Below, piece after piece: positions 35,250 through 45,583 of a stretch of DNA of 64,000 bases (the first letter of the stretch is position 1; each line of letters begins with the position of its first letter). Under the pieces are notes generated by a model. The model was not told where the DNA came from. It saw only the letters and a program-made list of their open reading frames with translations, and made no database searches. The position numbers and the translations under genes were made by a program. Source of the stretch: Vibrio splendidus (lineage in GTDB: Bacteria > Pseudomonadota > Gammaproteobacteria > Enterobacterales > Vibrionaceae). The stretch spans positions 3,162,001 through 3,226,000 of the forward strand of contig NZ_CP031055.1 in the NCBI RefSeq assembly GCF_003345295.1. The letters are read 5' to 3'.

Positions 35250-36653
35250 ATGGCTACAGGTAAGATCGTACAGATCATTGGTGCGGTAGTCGACGTAGAG
35301 TTCCCACAGGGCGAAGTACCTCGTGTATACGATGCTCTGAATGTTAATGAAGTGACAGAACGTCTAGTTCTTGAAGTTCAGCAACAACTTGGCGGTGGCG
35401 TAGTACGCGCAATCGTAATGGGTAGCTCTGATGGTTTACGTCGTGGTTTGACAGTTGAAAATACTGGCGCTCCAATCTCGGTACCAGTAGGTACTAAGAC
35501 ACTTGGTCGTATCATGAACGTCCTAGGTGACGCAATTGATGAGTGTGGTGAAATCGGTGCTGAAGAGCATTACGCAATTCACCGCGAAGCTCCAAGCTAC
35601 GAAGAGCAGTCTAACGAGACTTCTCTTCTAGAAACTGGTGTTAAAGTAATCGACTTGATTTGTCCATTCGCTAAGGGTGGTAAAATCGGTCTATTCGGTG
35701 GTGCTGGTGTAGGTAAGACCGTTAACATGATGGAACTTATCAACAACATCGCACTTCAACACTCAGGCCTATCTGTATTTGCAGGTGTAGGTGAGCGTAC
35801 TCGTGAAGGTAACGATTTCTACTTTGAGATGCAGGAAGCAGGTGTTGTAAACATCGAAAACCCTGAAGAATCAAAAGTAGCGATGGTTTACGGTCAGATG
35901 AACGAGCCACCAGGTAACCGTCTACGTGTTGCACTGACTGGTCTAACAATGGCTGAGCGTTTCCGTGACGAAGGTCGTGACGTTCTACTGTTTGTTGATA
36001 ACATCTACCGTTACACACTAGCAGGTACTGAAGTTTCAGCACTTCTAGGTCGTATGCCTTCTGCGGTAGGTTACCAACCTACACTAGCTGAAGAAATGGG
36101 TGTTCTACAAGAGCGTATCACGTCAACTAAAGCTGGTTCTATCACGTCTGTACAGGCGGTATATGTACCTGCGGATGACTTGACTGACCCGTCTCCAGCA
36201 ACAACGTTCGCTCACTTAGATGCAACGGTAGTACTTAACCGTAATATCGCATCTATGGGTCTATACCCAGCGATCGACCCGCTAGATTCTACTTCACGTC
36301 AACTGGATCCATTGGTAGTTGGACAAGAGCACTACGACATCGCTCGTGGCGTTCAGTCTACTCTTCAGCGCTATAAAGAGCTGAAAGATATCATTGCTAT
36401 CCTAGGTATGGACGAGCTATCTGAAGAAGATAAGCAAGTTGTATCTCGTGCTCGTAAGATTGAGAAGTTCCTAACTCAGCCTTACCACGTAGCGGAAGTA
36501 TTTACAGGTGACCCAGGCGTTTACGTACCTCTTAAAGAGACTCTACGTGGCTTCCAAGGTCTTCTATCTGGTGAATACGATGACATTCCAGAGCAAGCGT
36601 TCATGTACTGTGGTGCAATTGACGAAGCTATTGAGAATGCTAAGAAGCTATAA
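35250..36653 (+). CDS. atpD: ATP synthase F1 subunit beta
   Basis: 467 residues. The catalytic P-loop is GGAGVGKTV, the catalytic glutamate lies in GERTREGND, and the DELSEED-type lever reads DELSEED. This is the catalytic subunit for ATP synthesis. Confidence 0.98.
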   Translation: MATGKIVQIIGAVVDVEFPQGEVPRVYDALNVNEVTERLVLEVQQQLGGGVVRAIVMGSSDGLRRGLTVENTGAPISVPVGTKTLGRIMNVLGDAIDECGEIGAEEHYAIHREAPSYEEQSNETSLLETGVKVIDLICPFAKGGKIGLFGGAGVGKTVNMMELINNIALQHSGLSVFAGVGERTREGNDFYFEMQEAGVVNIENPEESKVAMVYGQMNEPPGNRLRVALTGLTMAERFRDEGRDVLLFVDNIYRYTLAGTEVSALLGRMPSAVGYQPTLAEEMGVLQERITSTKAGSITSVQAVYVPADDLTDPSPATTFAHLDATVVLNRNIASMGLYPAIDPLDSTSRQLDPLVVGQEHYDIARGVQSTLQRYKELKDIIAILGMDELSEEDKQVVSRARKIEKFLTQPYHVAEVFTGDPGVYVPLKETLRGFQGLLSGEYDDIPEQAFMYCGAIDEAIENAKKL

Positions 36654-36671
36654 GGCTAACTAGGAGGCGAT

Positions 36672-37094
36672 ATGGCAGCAATAACCTTTCACCTAGACGT
36701 TGTAAGTGCAGAGAAACAAATTTTCTCAGGCCTTGTTGAGACGTTTCAGGTGACCGGTAGTGAGGGTGAGCTTGGTATTTTCCATGGTCACACTCCACTG
36801 CTGACCGCTATCAAGCCTGGTATGGTGCGTATTGTTAAGCAGCACGGCCACGAAGAAATTATTTATGTTTCTGGTGGTATGGTAGAAGTTCAACCTGGTA
36901 CAGCGACTGTACTGGCTGATACGGCTATCCGTGGTGAAGAACTAGACGCAGCAAAGGCGGAAGAAGCTAAACGCAAGGCTGTGGAGAATATCCAAAATCA
37001 GCATGGCGATATAGACTTCGCACAAGCGGCCGGTGAACTGGCTAAAGCCATTGCTCAGTTACGAGTTATCGAACTGACAAAACAGCGTCGTTAA
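36672..37094 (+). CDS. atpC: ATP synthase F1 subunit epsilon
   Basis: 140 residues. The N-terminal beta sandwich (ITFHLDVVSAEKQIFSG; GSEGELGIFHGHTPLLT) precedes a two-helix C-terminus that can inhibit ATP hydrolysis. Last atp gene, followed by a strong terminator. Confidence 0.97.
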   Translation: MAAITFHLDVVSAEKQIFSGLVETFQVTGSEGELGIFHGHTPLLTAIKPGMVRIVKQHGHEEIIYVSGGMVEVQPGTATVLADTAIRGEELDAAKAEEAKRKAVENIQNQHGDIDFAQAAGELAKAIAQLRVIELTKQRR

Positions 37095-37122
37095 TCTTTT
37101 ATAAGATTACTGACTCTGAGAT

Positions 37123-37149
37123 AAAGGCGACCTAAGGGTCGCCTTTTTG
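37123..37149 (+). terminator. atp operon terminator
   Basis: AAAGGCGACC-TAAG-GGTCGCCTTT followed by T. Its arms are the same as those of the yidC terminator. Confidence 0.88.
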
Positions 37150-37308
37150 CATTTTTAGGTTATCCCGCCCTGAAATGTGTTTACACATTGAGGACTAATG
37201 ATGCACCTTTACGTATCAGTACTGGTTAAATAGCTATTACAATTTAATTTGTTAGCTAAAAACGGTTACAATATCGGCTTAATAAAAATAATGTTGGATA
37301 GGTTTACA

Positions 37309-38667
37309 ATGAAGTTTAGTGCGGTAATTCTCGCAGCGGGCAAAGGCACTCGCATGTATTCAAACACACCAAAGGTTCTGCACACGCTGGCAGGTAAGCC
37401 AATGGTGAAGCATGTTATCGATACATGTAATGGTCTTGGTGCTCAAAACATCAACTTGGTTTACGGTCACGGTGGTGATCAGATGAAGGCTACTTTAGCT
37501 GAAGAATCGGTAAACTGGGCACTGCAAGCTGAGCAGTTGGGTACTGGCCACGCTGTGGATCAGGCATCTGCACATTTCGCTGATGATGAAAAAGTACTAG
37601 TGCTATACGGTGATGTTCCATTGATTTCACCTCAAACCATTGAAAACCTATTAGACGCTCAACCAAATGGTGGCATCGCGCTACTTACGGTCGTGTTAGA
37701 CAACCCAATGGGCTACGGTCGCATTATTCGTCGTAATGGTCCTGTTGTCGCTATCGTTGAACAAAAAGACGCAACGGATGAGCAGAAGCTTATCAAAGAG
37801 ATCAACACTGGCGTTATGGTGGCGACTGGTGGCGATCTGAAACGTTGGTTGTCTGGCTTAAGCAACGATAACGCACAAGGTGAATACTACCTGACTGACG
37901 TTATTGCAGCGGCTCACGATGAAGGTCGTGCTGTAGAAGCTGTACACCCAGTAAGCCCAATTGAAGTTGAAGGCGTGAACGACCGCTCTCAACTGGCTCG
38001 TTTAGAGCGCGCTTACCAAGCAGAGCAAGCCGACAAACTATTGAAGCAAGGCGTTATGCTACGTGACCCAAGCCGCTTTGATCTACGCGGTGAATTGCAG
38101 TGCGGTATGGATGTTGAGATTGATACTAACGTTATCATTGAAGGTAGCGTAAGCATTGGCGACAACGTGGTTATCGGCACCGGTTGTGTATTGAAAGACT
38201 GTGAGATCGATGACAACACCATCGTGCGTCCATACAGTGTAATTGAAGGTGCAACGGTCGGTGAAGACTGTACAGTTGGTCCTTTCACTCGTCTACGTCC
38301 TGGTGCTGACATGCGTAACAATTCGCATGTAGGTAACTTTGTTGAAGTGAAGAACACTCGTCTTGGTGAGGGTTCGAAAGCGAATCACCTTACTTACCTA
38401 GGTGATGCTGAGATCGGTCAACGTGTAAATGTGGGTGCGGGTGCGATTACTTGTAACTACGACGGTGCGAACAAATTTAAGACCATCATTGGCGATGACG
38501 TATTCGTTGGCTCAGATAGTCAATTAATTGCTCCAGTTACTATTGGTAATGGCGCTACCGTTGGTGCTGGCTCTACAGTAACTCGTGATGTTTCTGAAAA
38601 TGAGTTAGTTATCAGCCGTGCTAAAGAACGTAAGATTGCTGATTGGAAACGTCCAACTAAGAAGTAA
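37309..38667 (+). CDS. glmU: Bifunctional GlcNAc-1-P uridyltransferase / GlcN-1-P acetyltransferase
   Basis: 452 residues from the ATG at 37309 (MKFSAVILAAGKGTRM); a TTG far upstream is unlikely. The N-terminal pyrophosphorylase domain has LAAGKGTRM near residue 8, LYGDVPLI and the metal-binding NTGVM region. The C-terminal left-handed beta-helix acetyltransferase shows hexapeptide repeats, RLRPGADM and ITCNYDG. It makes UDP-GlcNAc for peptidoglycan and LPS. Confidence 0.97.
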   Translation: MKFSAVILAAGKGTRMYSNTPKVLHTLAGKPMVKHVIDTCNGLGAQNINLVYGHGGDQMKATLAEESVNWALQAEQLGTGHAVDQASAHFADDEKVLVLYGDVPLISPQTIENLLDAQPNGGIALLTVVLDNPMGYGRIIRRNGPVVAIVEQKDATDEQKLIKEINTGVMVATGGDLKRWLSGLSNDNAQGEYYLTDVIAAAHDEGRAVEAVHPVSPIEVEGVNDRSQLARLERAYQAEQADKLLKQGVMLRDPSRFDLRGELQCGMDVEIDTNVIIEGSVSIGDNVVIGTGCVLKDCEIDDNTIVRPYSVIEGATVGEDCTVGPFTRLRPGADMRNNSHVGNFVEVKNTRLGEGSKANHLTYLGDAEIGQRVNVGAGAITCNYDGANKFKTIIGDDVFVGSDSQLIAPVTIGNGATVGAGSTVTRDVSENELVISRAKERKIADWKRPTKK

Positions 38668-38696
38668 GTACTAATGTCCAAAAGATATTCTGATAC

Positions 38697-38722
38697 AAGC
38701 CAGTCGCAATGCTACTGGCTGC
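38697..38722 (+). other. Hairpin after glmU
   Basis: AGCCAGT and ACTGGCT arms around a 9-base loop in the short gap after glmU, before the shared terminator. Role unknown. Confidence 0.4.
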
Positions 38723-38743
38723 TTTCTAAATAACTTTAGATAT

Positions 38744-38774
38744 AAAAAAAGAGCGAGATTACTCGCTCTTTTTT
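38744..38774. terminator. Bidirectional terminator between glmU and punC
   Basis: AAAAAAGAGCGAG and its complement around ATTA, with A and T runs. It serves the convergent genes. Confidence 0.88.
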
Positions 38775-38793
38775 GTTTTCGTTAAACGAGAAA

Positions 38794-40005
38794 CTAGTCT
38801 TGTTTATCGTCAGCAACCACTCGAGAGTTATCCGGTGTTGCGAAGTGTTCAGAAAGCTCTTTATTCGAAACAATATAGCCAACCCACAGTGCACCTAAAC
38901 AAATTACTACCGCGATACCTGTTGCGCTTAGTGCTTGGCTTGCCATTGTTGCAACCAATGCACTTGCTAGGCCACTAATACTGATTTGCAGGCTGTTTTG
39001 TAAGCCAGCCGCTGTCGCAGGGCTCTGTTTCGCGCTTGATAGGGCACGGTTTACTACGATTGGGTAAAGTGCGCCATTCGCTACGGCAATTAGACAGAAA
39101 GGTGCTAGTAGAGGCCAGATTGAAGTCAGTTCCCATTGTGATGCAATGAAAATCAGTAATGCAGCAACACTAAACAAACCAATAAGATTTCTTAGTACGA
39201 CACCATCGCCATACTTCTTCACAGCCTGCTTACCGAAGTAACCACCCGCCATAAATGCAATGGTTTGTGGAATAAAGCTCAAACCGATGTCTTTTGCTTC
39301 ATAACCTAGCTGAGCCATGATCTCTGGCATGCCGGTTAGGTAAGCGAAGAACGCTGCTGACGCAGAAGCAAACATCAACACATTACCCATGTAAGGCTTT
39401 GAATGAAGCAGTGCTTTGATATCGGTTTTGATCGACGTTTGTTTTACTTCTGGCGCTTCTTTTGGTTGAGCCATGGTCGTTGCGATCAACAATGCGCCCA
39501 TTAGCGTCAGTGTGATAAAGATACTGTGCCAACCAAAGCTATCTGCTAGCAACACACCCAGTTGCGGTGCTAATGCTGGAGATAGCGCTACTAGAGGCAT
39601 GATAGTCGCAAAAATTTGCTGGCTGCTGCTTTGAGAGTAACGCTTAATAACCATTGCTTGCCAAATTACCGCAGGCGCACACACACCGATCGCTTGAATG
39701 AAGCGCAGTGTTAGTAGGTGCCATACCTCGGTACTGAATGCTAAGCCGAATGAAGCTGCAGTAAAGATAACAAGACCAACCGCTAGCGTATTACGGTGAC
39801 CATACTTGTCACTCGCCAGGCCCCAAAGAATCTGACCCATTGCCATACCACCAAGGAATACGGTTAGAGACAGAGCAATCTGCTCTGGACCAGTTGCAAA
39901 ATCGACTTCCATTGCCTTAAATGCAGGAAGGTACATATCGGTCGCAATAAAGCCAAGCATGGAAAGAACTGCAAGGTAGACCAATTGAAATTTAGAAATA
40001 TTCAT
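38794..40005 (-). CDS. punC: MFS transporter, PunC-like (purine nucleoside / drug family)
   Basis: 403 residues with 12 predicted helices. The N-terminus LGFIATDMYLPAF and the loop WGLASDKYGHRNTL are of the Bcr/CmlA DHA1 subfamily. VCAPAVIWQAMV and IMPLVALSPALAPQLG match E. coli PunC (YdhC) in memory. PunC imports purine nucleosides. It is divergent from a LysR gene resembling punR, the same layout as in E. coli, which supports the name. Confidence 0.8.
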   Translation of the reverse strand: MNISKFQLVYLAVLSMLGFIATDMYLPAFKAMEVDFATGPEQIALSLTVFLGGMAMGQILWGLASDKYGHRNTLAVGLVIFTAASFGLAFSTEVWHLLTLRFIQAIGVCAPAVIWQAMVIKRYSQSSSQQIFATIMPLVALSPALAPQLGVLLADSFGWHSIFITLTLMGALLIATTMAQPKEAPEVKQTSIKTDIKALLHSKPYMGNVLMFASASAAFFAYLTGMPEIMAQLGYEAKDIGLSFIPQTIAFMAGGYFGKQAVKKYGDGVVLRNLIGLFSVAALLIFIASQWELTSIWPLLAPFCLIAVANGALYPIVVNRALSSAKQSPATAAGLQNSLQISISGLASALVATMASQALSATGIAVVICLGALWVGYIVSNKELSEHFATPDNSRVVADDKQD

Positions 40006-40168
40006 AAGATGCCATTAAGCTAAAGGTAGTGATGTTTTTATCATCAAAAAAATTGTTAGATATTCAGGAGTAAGAACCCCTGTTTATTTATGCTGACATT
40101 CTATTTTTCAGAGCTGATAAAATAAAACGCTAAAATATGTAGTTATCAATCAAAAAATTTGAAGGCTT
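40006..40168. promoter_or_regulatory. punC/punR divergent promoter region
   Basis: 163-base AT-rich gap between two divergent starts. It presumably holds both promoters and the PunR operator; I could not assign exact boxes. Confidence 0.45.
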
Positions 40169-41083
40169 ATGTTCTCTAAATCCTCGTTAGAAATGCTTGA
40201 TACCGTTGCTCGCTTGGGCAGCTTCACTGCGGCTGCAGAGCAATTGCACAAAGTGCCATCGGCGATCAGCTATGGGGTTAGGCAGGTAGAGCAAGAGCTT
40301 GATGTTCTACTTTTCAGACGCTTACCAAGAAAAGTAGAGCTGACGCCTGCTGGGGAGTTGTTTATTGAAGAGGCTCGTCAACTGCTGAGACAGATGGAAG
40401 AACTCAGTGCGCAAACTCGCCGAGCTGCGCGTGGTTGGAAGAAAACCTTACGTCTAACCCTTGATAACGTGGTTAAGCTCGACAAGATGAAGCCTATGAT
40501 TGAAGAGTTTTATCAAACCTTTGAGTTCGCTGAGCTGCAGATCAACATGGAAGTGTTTAATGGTTCTTGGGAAGCCATTGCACAGGGTAGGGCCGATGTC
40601 GTCATTGGCGCCACTTCGGCGATTCCGGTTGGCGGTGACTTTGAAGTTAAGGATATGGGGCGGTTAGATTGGGCATTTGTAATGTCACCCAGTCATCCGT
40701 GTGTGCGAGAGCAAAACCTTAATGAAGCCTTTGTTAGCCAGTATCCTGCGATCTGCTTGGATGATACCTCTAGCGTACTGCCAAAGCGTCACACTGGCCA
40801 TTATGCGAGTCAGAGACGTCTTCTATTACCGAACTGGTACAGTGCGATAGAGTGCCTCAAGAATGGTGTTGGGGTGGGTTACATGCCAAGGCATATTGCC
40901 GCGCCTATTATCGAACAAGGCTTGCTGGTGGAAAAAATATTACCAGAGCCTAGCCCACAGAGTCACTGTTGTTTGGTGTGGCGAAAAGACGATAACCATA
41001 AATTGATCGAATGGATGGTCAAATATCTAGGATCAAGTGAACAGCTTCACCAAGATTGGTTAGATCATCGTAAAGCACTTTAA
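40169..41083 (+). CDS. punR: LysR-family regulator, PunR-like
   Basis: 304 residues. The N-terminal HTH reads LEMLDTVARLGSFTAAAEQLHKVPSAISYGVRQVEQEL; VPSAISYGVRQ is close to E. coli PunR (YdhB). The effector domain holds EVFNGSWEAIAQGRADVVIGATSAIPVGG, also shared with it. It likely activates the divergent transporter in response to purine nucleosides; that role is inferred from the E. coli pair. Confidence 0.8.
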   Translation: MFSKSSLEMLDTVARLGSFTAAAEQLHKVPSAISYGVRQVEQELDVLLFRRLPRKVELTPAGELFIEEARQLLRQMEELSAQTRRAARGWKKTLRLTLDNVVKLDKMKPMIEEFYQTFEFAELQINMEVFNGSWEAIAQGRADVVIGATSAIPVGGDFEVKDMGRLDWAFVMSPSHPCVREQNLNEAFVSQYPAICLDDTSSVLPKRHTGHYASQRRLLLPNWYSAIECLKNGVGVGYMPRHIAAPIIEQGLLVEKILPEPSPQSHCCLVWRKDDNHKLIEWMVKYLGSSEQLHQDWLDHRKAL

Positions 41084-41132
41084 TGATCTATTTGAAATAA
41101 GATCGTGTGAGGTTTATCGGAAACGCTCAAAT

Positions 41133-41162
41133 AAAAAGAGCGAGTTAATACTCGCTCTTTTT
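41133..41162. terminator. Bidirectional terminator between punR and ilvA
   Basis: AAAAAGAGCGAG, loop TTAATA, then CTCGCTCTTTTT. It sits between two convergent genes. Confidence 0.88.
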
Positions 41163-41180
41163 GGTTCGATAGCTTAACTC

Positions 41181-42725
41181 TTAAGACAAGAAGAACTTGT
41201 AGGAAGGGTTGTCTGTTTCATCTTTGCACTGGTAGCCAAGTTCTTCTAAGTGTGTAGAGAACTGAGCTAAATCGTCATCACCGAGCTCGAAGCCACACAG
41301 CACACGACCGTAGTCGGCACCGTGGTTACGATAGTTGAACAGGCTGATATTCCAGTGAGTACCTAAGGTATCAAGGAATTTAATCAATGCACCTGGGTAT
41401 TCTGGGAACTCAAAGCTGTATAGGCGTTCTTTCAGAGGTTTCGATGGTTTACCGCCAATCATGTAGCGAATGTGCAGTTTTGCCATCTCATCATCTGAGA
41501 GATCGACAACCGGGTAGCCGCCTTCACGTAGGTCATTGATGATGTGCTCGAGCTCTTCTTGTCCACCTTGCAGACGTACACCAACGAAGATATTCGCTAG
41601 GCTTTCGTCGTTGTGGCGGTAGTTAAACTCAGTCACCGCTCGACCACCAGTAATGTTACAGAACTCTAGGAACGCACCTTGTCGCTCTGGAATCGTCACC
41701 GCAAGTAGACCTTCTCGCTTCTCACCCAATTCACAACGTTCAGAGACATAACGCAGACCGTGGAAGTTGGTGTTCGCACCAGACAGTACCGTTGCTAGTT
41801 GCTTATTTTGCAGTTGGTTTTGTTCTGCAAACTTCTTCAAGCCAGCCAGAGCAAGCGCTCCTGAAGGCTCAGCAATTGCACGGGTATCTTCAAAGATGTC
41901 CTTTACCGCAGAGCAAATTTCATCGCTGGAGACGGTAATATGACCATCAATGTACTGTTGGCAAAGACGGAAGGTTTCTTCACCAATGCGTTTAACCGCA
42001 ACACCATCAGCAAACATGCTGACCTGATCCAGTACCACTGGTTCACCCGCATCCAGTGCTGCTTTCAAGCAAGCCGAGTCTTCAGGCTCTACCGCAATCA
42101 CTTTAATCTCTGGCATCAGTTGTTTGATAAGCACTGCAACACCAGCGGCTAAGCCACCACCACCAACCGGTACAAAGATATAATCCATGTGGCCGTTTTG
42201 CTGCAGCATCTCCATACCCATCGTACCTTGCCCTGCAATCACGAGTGGGTGATCGAAAGGAGGAACAAAGGTGAAGCCATGTTCAGCCGACAGACGTTCC
42301 GCTTCCGCTTTCGCTTCATCGAAATTACTGCCGTGTAAAACCACTTTTCCGCCAAACCCGCGTACCGCATCGACCTTGATATCCGGCGTCGTTTTTGGCA
42401 TCACGATCGTGGTTTGAATACCCAGCTTAGAGCCAGATAGCGCCATTCCTTGTGCGTGATTCCCTGCGGATGCTGCGATAACACCGGCTGCTTTCTGTTG
42501 TTCAGAAAGGCTTGAAACCATGTTGTAAGCACCGCGCAGCTTAAACGAGTGTACCGGCTGACGGTCTTCTCGTTTTAGCTGAACCTGATTACCGATACGA
42601 GCGCTTAAGCGTGGCATATCTTGCAGAGGTGTCACGATTGCCGCTTCGTAAACCGGAGCTCTCAGGATCTGGCGCAGATAATCTGCGCCACTTTGTTTTT
42701 TGGGGCTGGAGGTGTCATCACTCAT
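41181..42725 (-). CDS. ilvA: Threonine ammonia-lyase, biosynthetic
   Basis: 514 residues. The PLP fold has the Schiff-base lysine K62 in HSFKLRGAYN, and the phosphate loop is VGGGGLAAG. The C-terminal half carries two ACT-like regulatory domains that bind isoleucine and valine. It deaminates threonine to 2-oxobutyrate, the first step to isoleucine. Last gene of ilvGMEDA; it starts two bases after ilvD. Confidence 0.97.
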   Translation of the reverse strand: MSDDTSSPKKQSGADYLRQILRAPVYEAAIVTPLQDMPRLSARIGNQVQLKREDRQPVHSFKLRGAYNMVSSLSEQQKAAGVIAASAGNHAQGMALSGSKLGIQTTIVMPKTTPDIKVDAVRGFGGKVVLHGSNFDEAKAEAERLSAEHGFTFVPPFDHPLVIAGQGTMGMEMLQQNGHMDYIFVPVGGGGLAAGVAVLIKQLMPEIKVIAVEPEDSACLKAALDAGEPVVLDQVSMFADGVAVKRIGEETFRLCQQYIDGHITVSSDEICSAVKDIFEDTRAIAEPSGALALAGLKKFAEQNQLQNKQLATVLSGANTNFHGLRYVSERCELGEKREGLLAVTIPERQGAFLEFCNITGGRAVTEFNYRHNDESLANIFVGVRLQGGQEELEHIINDLREGGYPVVDLSDDEMAKLHIRYMIGGKPSKPLKERLYSFEFPEYPGALIKFLDTLGTHWNISLFNYRNHGADYGRVLCGFELGDDDLAQFSTHLEELGYQCKDETDNPSYKFFLS

Positions 42726-42727
42726 AG

Positions 42728-44569
42728 TTAGCCCTCAAGCTTAGACTTATCACGCACAGCGCCTTTGTCGGCACTGGTCGCCATACTTGCGTAAGCTTTC
42801 AGTGCGAAAGACACTTCACGTTGACGGTTTTCTGGTTTCCAGCCTAGAGCATCTTGCTTAACACGACGCGCTTCTAGTTCTGCTTCAGGAACATCAAGCG
42901 TGATTGAGCGGCTAGGGATATCGATAGTGATGATATCGCCTGTGTTCACTAGACCAATTACACCACCGCTTGCTGCTTCTGGAGAAGCGTGACCGATAGA
43001 CAGACCTGATGTACCACCAGAGAAACGACCATCGGTTAGAAGAGCACAAGACTTGCCTAGACCCATCGATTTTAGGTAAGTCGTTGGGTAGAGCATTTCT
43101 TGCATACCCGGGCCGCCTTTAGGACCTTCGTAACGAATGACAACCACTTCGCCTGCTTTTACTTTACCCGCTAAGATGCCTTCTACTGCCGTATCTTGGC
43201 TTTCGAATACGATTGCAGGACCTTGGAATTTAAGGTTTTCTTCATCAACACCCGCGGTCTTAACGATACAACCATCAACGGCGATGTTACCTGAAAGTAC
43301 CGCTAGGCCTCCTTCTTGGCTGAATGCGTTCTCTTTGGTACGAATACAACCTTCTTTGCGGTCGTCATCTAGACGATCCCAACGGCAATCTTGTGAGAAG
43401 GCTTTGGTGGTACGGATGCCTGCAGGACCTGCACGGAAGAACTTAAGCACGGCTTCGTCTTCTGTTTGCATGATGTCGTATTGAGCGAGCTGCTCTTGCA
43501 TACTTAAGCCAAGTACGGTGCGAGTTTGATTATTCAGTAGGCCAGCACGATCAAGCTCACCTAGGATAGCCATTACGCCACCAGCACGGTGAACGTCTTC
43601 CATGTGGTATTTCGGTGTTGAAGGTGCCACTTTACATAGGTGTGGAACACGGCGAGACATCGCATCGATATCATCCATATCGAAATCAATGTCGCCTTCT
43701 TGAGCGGCCGCTAAAAGGTGAAGAACGGTGTTACTAGAACCACCCATTGCGATATCAAGCGCCATCGCATTATCAAAGGCTGCGCGGTTTGCGATGTTGC
43801 GTGGCAGTGCTGATTCGTCGTCTTGCTCGTAGTAGCGCTTGGTTAGATCAACGATGCGCTTACCGGCATTGATGAACAGTTCTTCACGGTCTGCGTGCGT
43901 CGCTAGCATAGAACCGTTACCAGGCTGAGATAGGCCAAGTGCTTCTGTTAGACAGTTCATGGAGTTAGCTGTGAACATACCTGAACATGAACCACAGGTT
44001 GGACATGCAGAACGTTCTACTTGCTCACTTTGCTCATCTGAAATCGTTGGATCGGCACCTTGGATCATTGCATCAACAAGGTCGAGCTTGATTATTTGAT
44101 CTGAAAGCTTGGTTTTACCTGCTTCCATTGGGCCGCCTGATACAAAGATCACTGGGATGTTAAGGCGCATTGCAGCCATCATCATTCCCGGAGTGATTTT
44201 GTCACAGTTAGAGATACACACCATTGCGTCCGCACAGTGTGCGTTGACCATGTATTCTACTGAGTCTGCAATAAGCTCACGTGATGGCAGTGAGTACAGC
44301 ATGCCGCCGTGGCCCATTGCGATACCATCATCGACTGCGATGGTGTTGAATTCTTTAGCGATACCGCCCGCTTTCTCTATTTCACCCGCAACCAGCTGAC
44401 CCATATCTTTAAGGTGAACGTGGCCTGGAACAAATTGAGTGAAAGAGTTTACAACCGCGATGATCGGCTTACCGAAGTCATCGTCTTTTACGCCAGTTGC
44501 ACGCCATAAAGCGCGCGCACCAGCCATGTTGCGTCCGTGGGTTGTCGTTGCTGAACGATAGATTGGCAT
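42728..44569 (-). CDS. ilvD: Dihydroxy-acid dehydratase
   Basis: 613 residues, close to E. coli (616). Cluster-ligand cysteines lie in CISNCDKITPGM and CPTCGSCSGMFTANSMN. The C-terminal DGRFSGGTSGLSIGH is typical. This Fe-S enzyme makes 2-oxoisovalerate and 2-oxo-3-methylvalerate for Val, Leu and Ile synthesis. Confidence 0.98.
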   Translation of the reverse strand: MPIYRSATTTHGRNMAGARALWRATGVKDDDFGKPIIAVVNSFTQFVPGHVHLKDMGQLVAGEIEKAGGIAKEFNTIAVDDGIAMGHGGMLYSLPSRELIADSVEYMVNAHCADAMVCISNCDKITPGMMMAAMRLNIPVIFVSGGPMEAGKTKLSDQIIKLDLVDAMIQGADPTISDEQSEQVERSACPTCGSCSGMFTANSMNCLTEALGLSQPGNGSMLATHADREELFINAGKRIVDLTKRYYEQDDESALPRNIANRAAFDNAMALDIAMGGSSNTVLHLLAAAQEGDIDFDMDDIDAMSRRVPHLCKVAPSTPKYHMEDVHRAGGVMAILGELDRAGLLNNQTRTVLGLSMQEQLAQYDIMQTEDEAVLKFFRAGPAGIRTTKAFSQDCRWDRLDDDRKEGCIRTKENAFSQEGGLAVLSGNIAVDGCIVKTAGVDEENLKFQGPAIVFESQDTAVEGILAGKVKAGEVVVIRYEGPKGGPGMQEMLYPTTYLKSMGLGKSCALLTDGRFSGGTSGLSIGHASPEAASGGVIGLVNTGDIITIDIPSRSITLDVPEAELEARRVKQDALGWKPENRQREVSFALKAYASMATSADKGAVRDKSKLEG

Positions 44570-44602
44570 TGTTTAAATCCTTATAAAATATTTGGCTGTT
44601 GC

Positions 44603-45571
44603 TTACTTATTTGTTTGTGTTTGGCTTGCTGACGCATGGTCTGCTGGATAAACGTAGTCTAACCAGCCCCACTTATCTTCAGTGGTTCCATTGAATAAAC
44701 CAAAGTAAGCTGCTTGAACTTTTTCAGTGATAGGACCGCGTTTGCCTTCACCTACTGTAATTTTGTCTACACTACGAACCGGAACGATCTCTGCAGCTGT
44801 GCCTGTCATGAATACTTCATCGGCAAGGTATAGCGCTTCACGAGCAATGTTCTCTTCACGGATTTCGTAACCCATGTCTTTTGCTAGTGTCATGATTGAA
44901 TCACGGGTGATGCCCGGTAGAATCGCGCTGGTTGCTGGTGGCGTTGATAACACACCGTTACGAATCACAAAGATGTTCTCGCCAGCACCTTCTGAAAGGT
45001 AACCATCGACGCTCAGTGCGATACCTTCATCGTAACCATGACGACGAGCTTCACCACCAACCAGTAATGAAGATAGGTAGTTACCACCAGCTTTCGCAGC
45101 GGTAGGGATAGTATTTGGAGCGGCACGATTCCAGCTTGAAATCATCGCATCTACACCATTCTCTAGCGCTTCTTCACCTAGGTAAGAACCCCAAGGGAAC
45201 GCAGCGATGATCAGATCCATCTCAGTATTTTCTGGCGGACACACACCCAAACCAACATTACCGACAAAGCCCAGTGGACGTATGTACGCAGACTGTAGCT
45301 TATTTTGGCGTAGCGTTTCGCGAGTCGCTTCCATAATTTCTTCCTCAGTAAAAGGAATAGGAAAGCGGTAGATTTTTGCTGAGTCTTTTAGGCGTCTTGC
45401 ATGCTCTGGGTGACGGAAGATTACCGGCCCTTTTGGCGTGTTGTAACAACGAACGCCTTCAAACACAGAAGTACCGTAGTGCATTGCGTGAGTCAGGACG
45501 TGAACATTCGCCTCTGCCCAAGGAACCATTTCACCGTTAAACCAAATATAGTCTGCTGTTTTAGCTGTCAT
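44603..45571 (-). CDS. ilvE: Branched-chain amino acid aminotransferase
   Basis: 322 residues, fold-type IV PLP aminotransferase. N-terminal IWFNGEMVPW; the PLP lysine is in AAKAGGNYLSS; the signature is EGIALSVDGYLSEGAGENIF. It performs the last step of Ile, Val and Leu synthesis. Twelve bases separate it from ilvM upstream. Confidence 0.97.
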   Translation of the reverse strand: MTAKTADYIWFNGEMVPWAEANVHVLTHAMHYGTSVFEGVRCYNTPKGPVIFRHPEHARRLKDSAKIYRFPIPFTEEEIMEATRETLRQNKLQSAYIRPLGFVGNVGLGVCPPENTEMDLIIAAFPWGSYLGEEALENGVDAMISSWNRAAPNTIPTAAKAGGNYLSSLLVGGEARRHGYDEGIALSVDGYLSEGAGENIFVIRNGVLSTPPATSAILPGITRDSIMTLAKDMGYEIREENIAREALYLADEVFMTGTAAEIVPVRSVDKITVGEGKRGPITEKVQAAYFGLFNGTTEDKWGWLDYVYPADHASASQTQTNK

Positions 45572-45583
45572 GTTTGCGGTTCC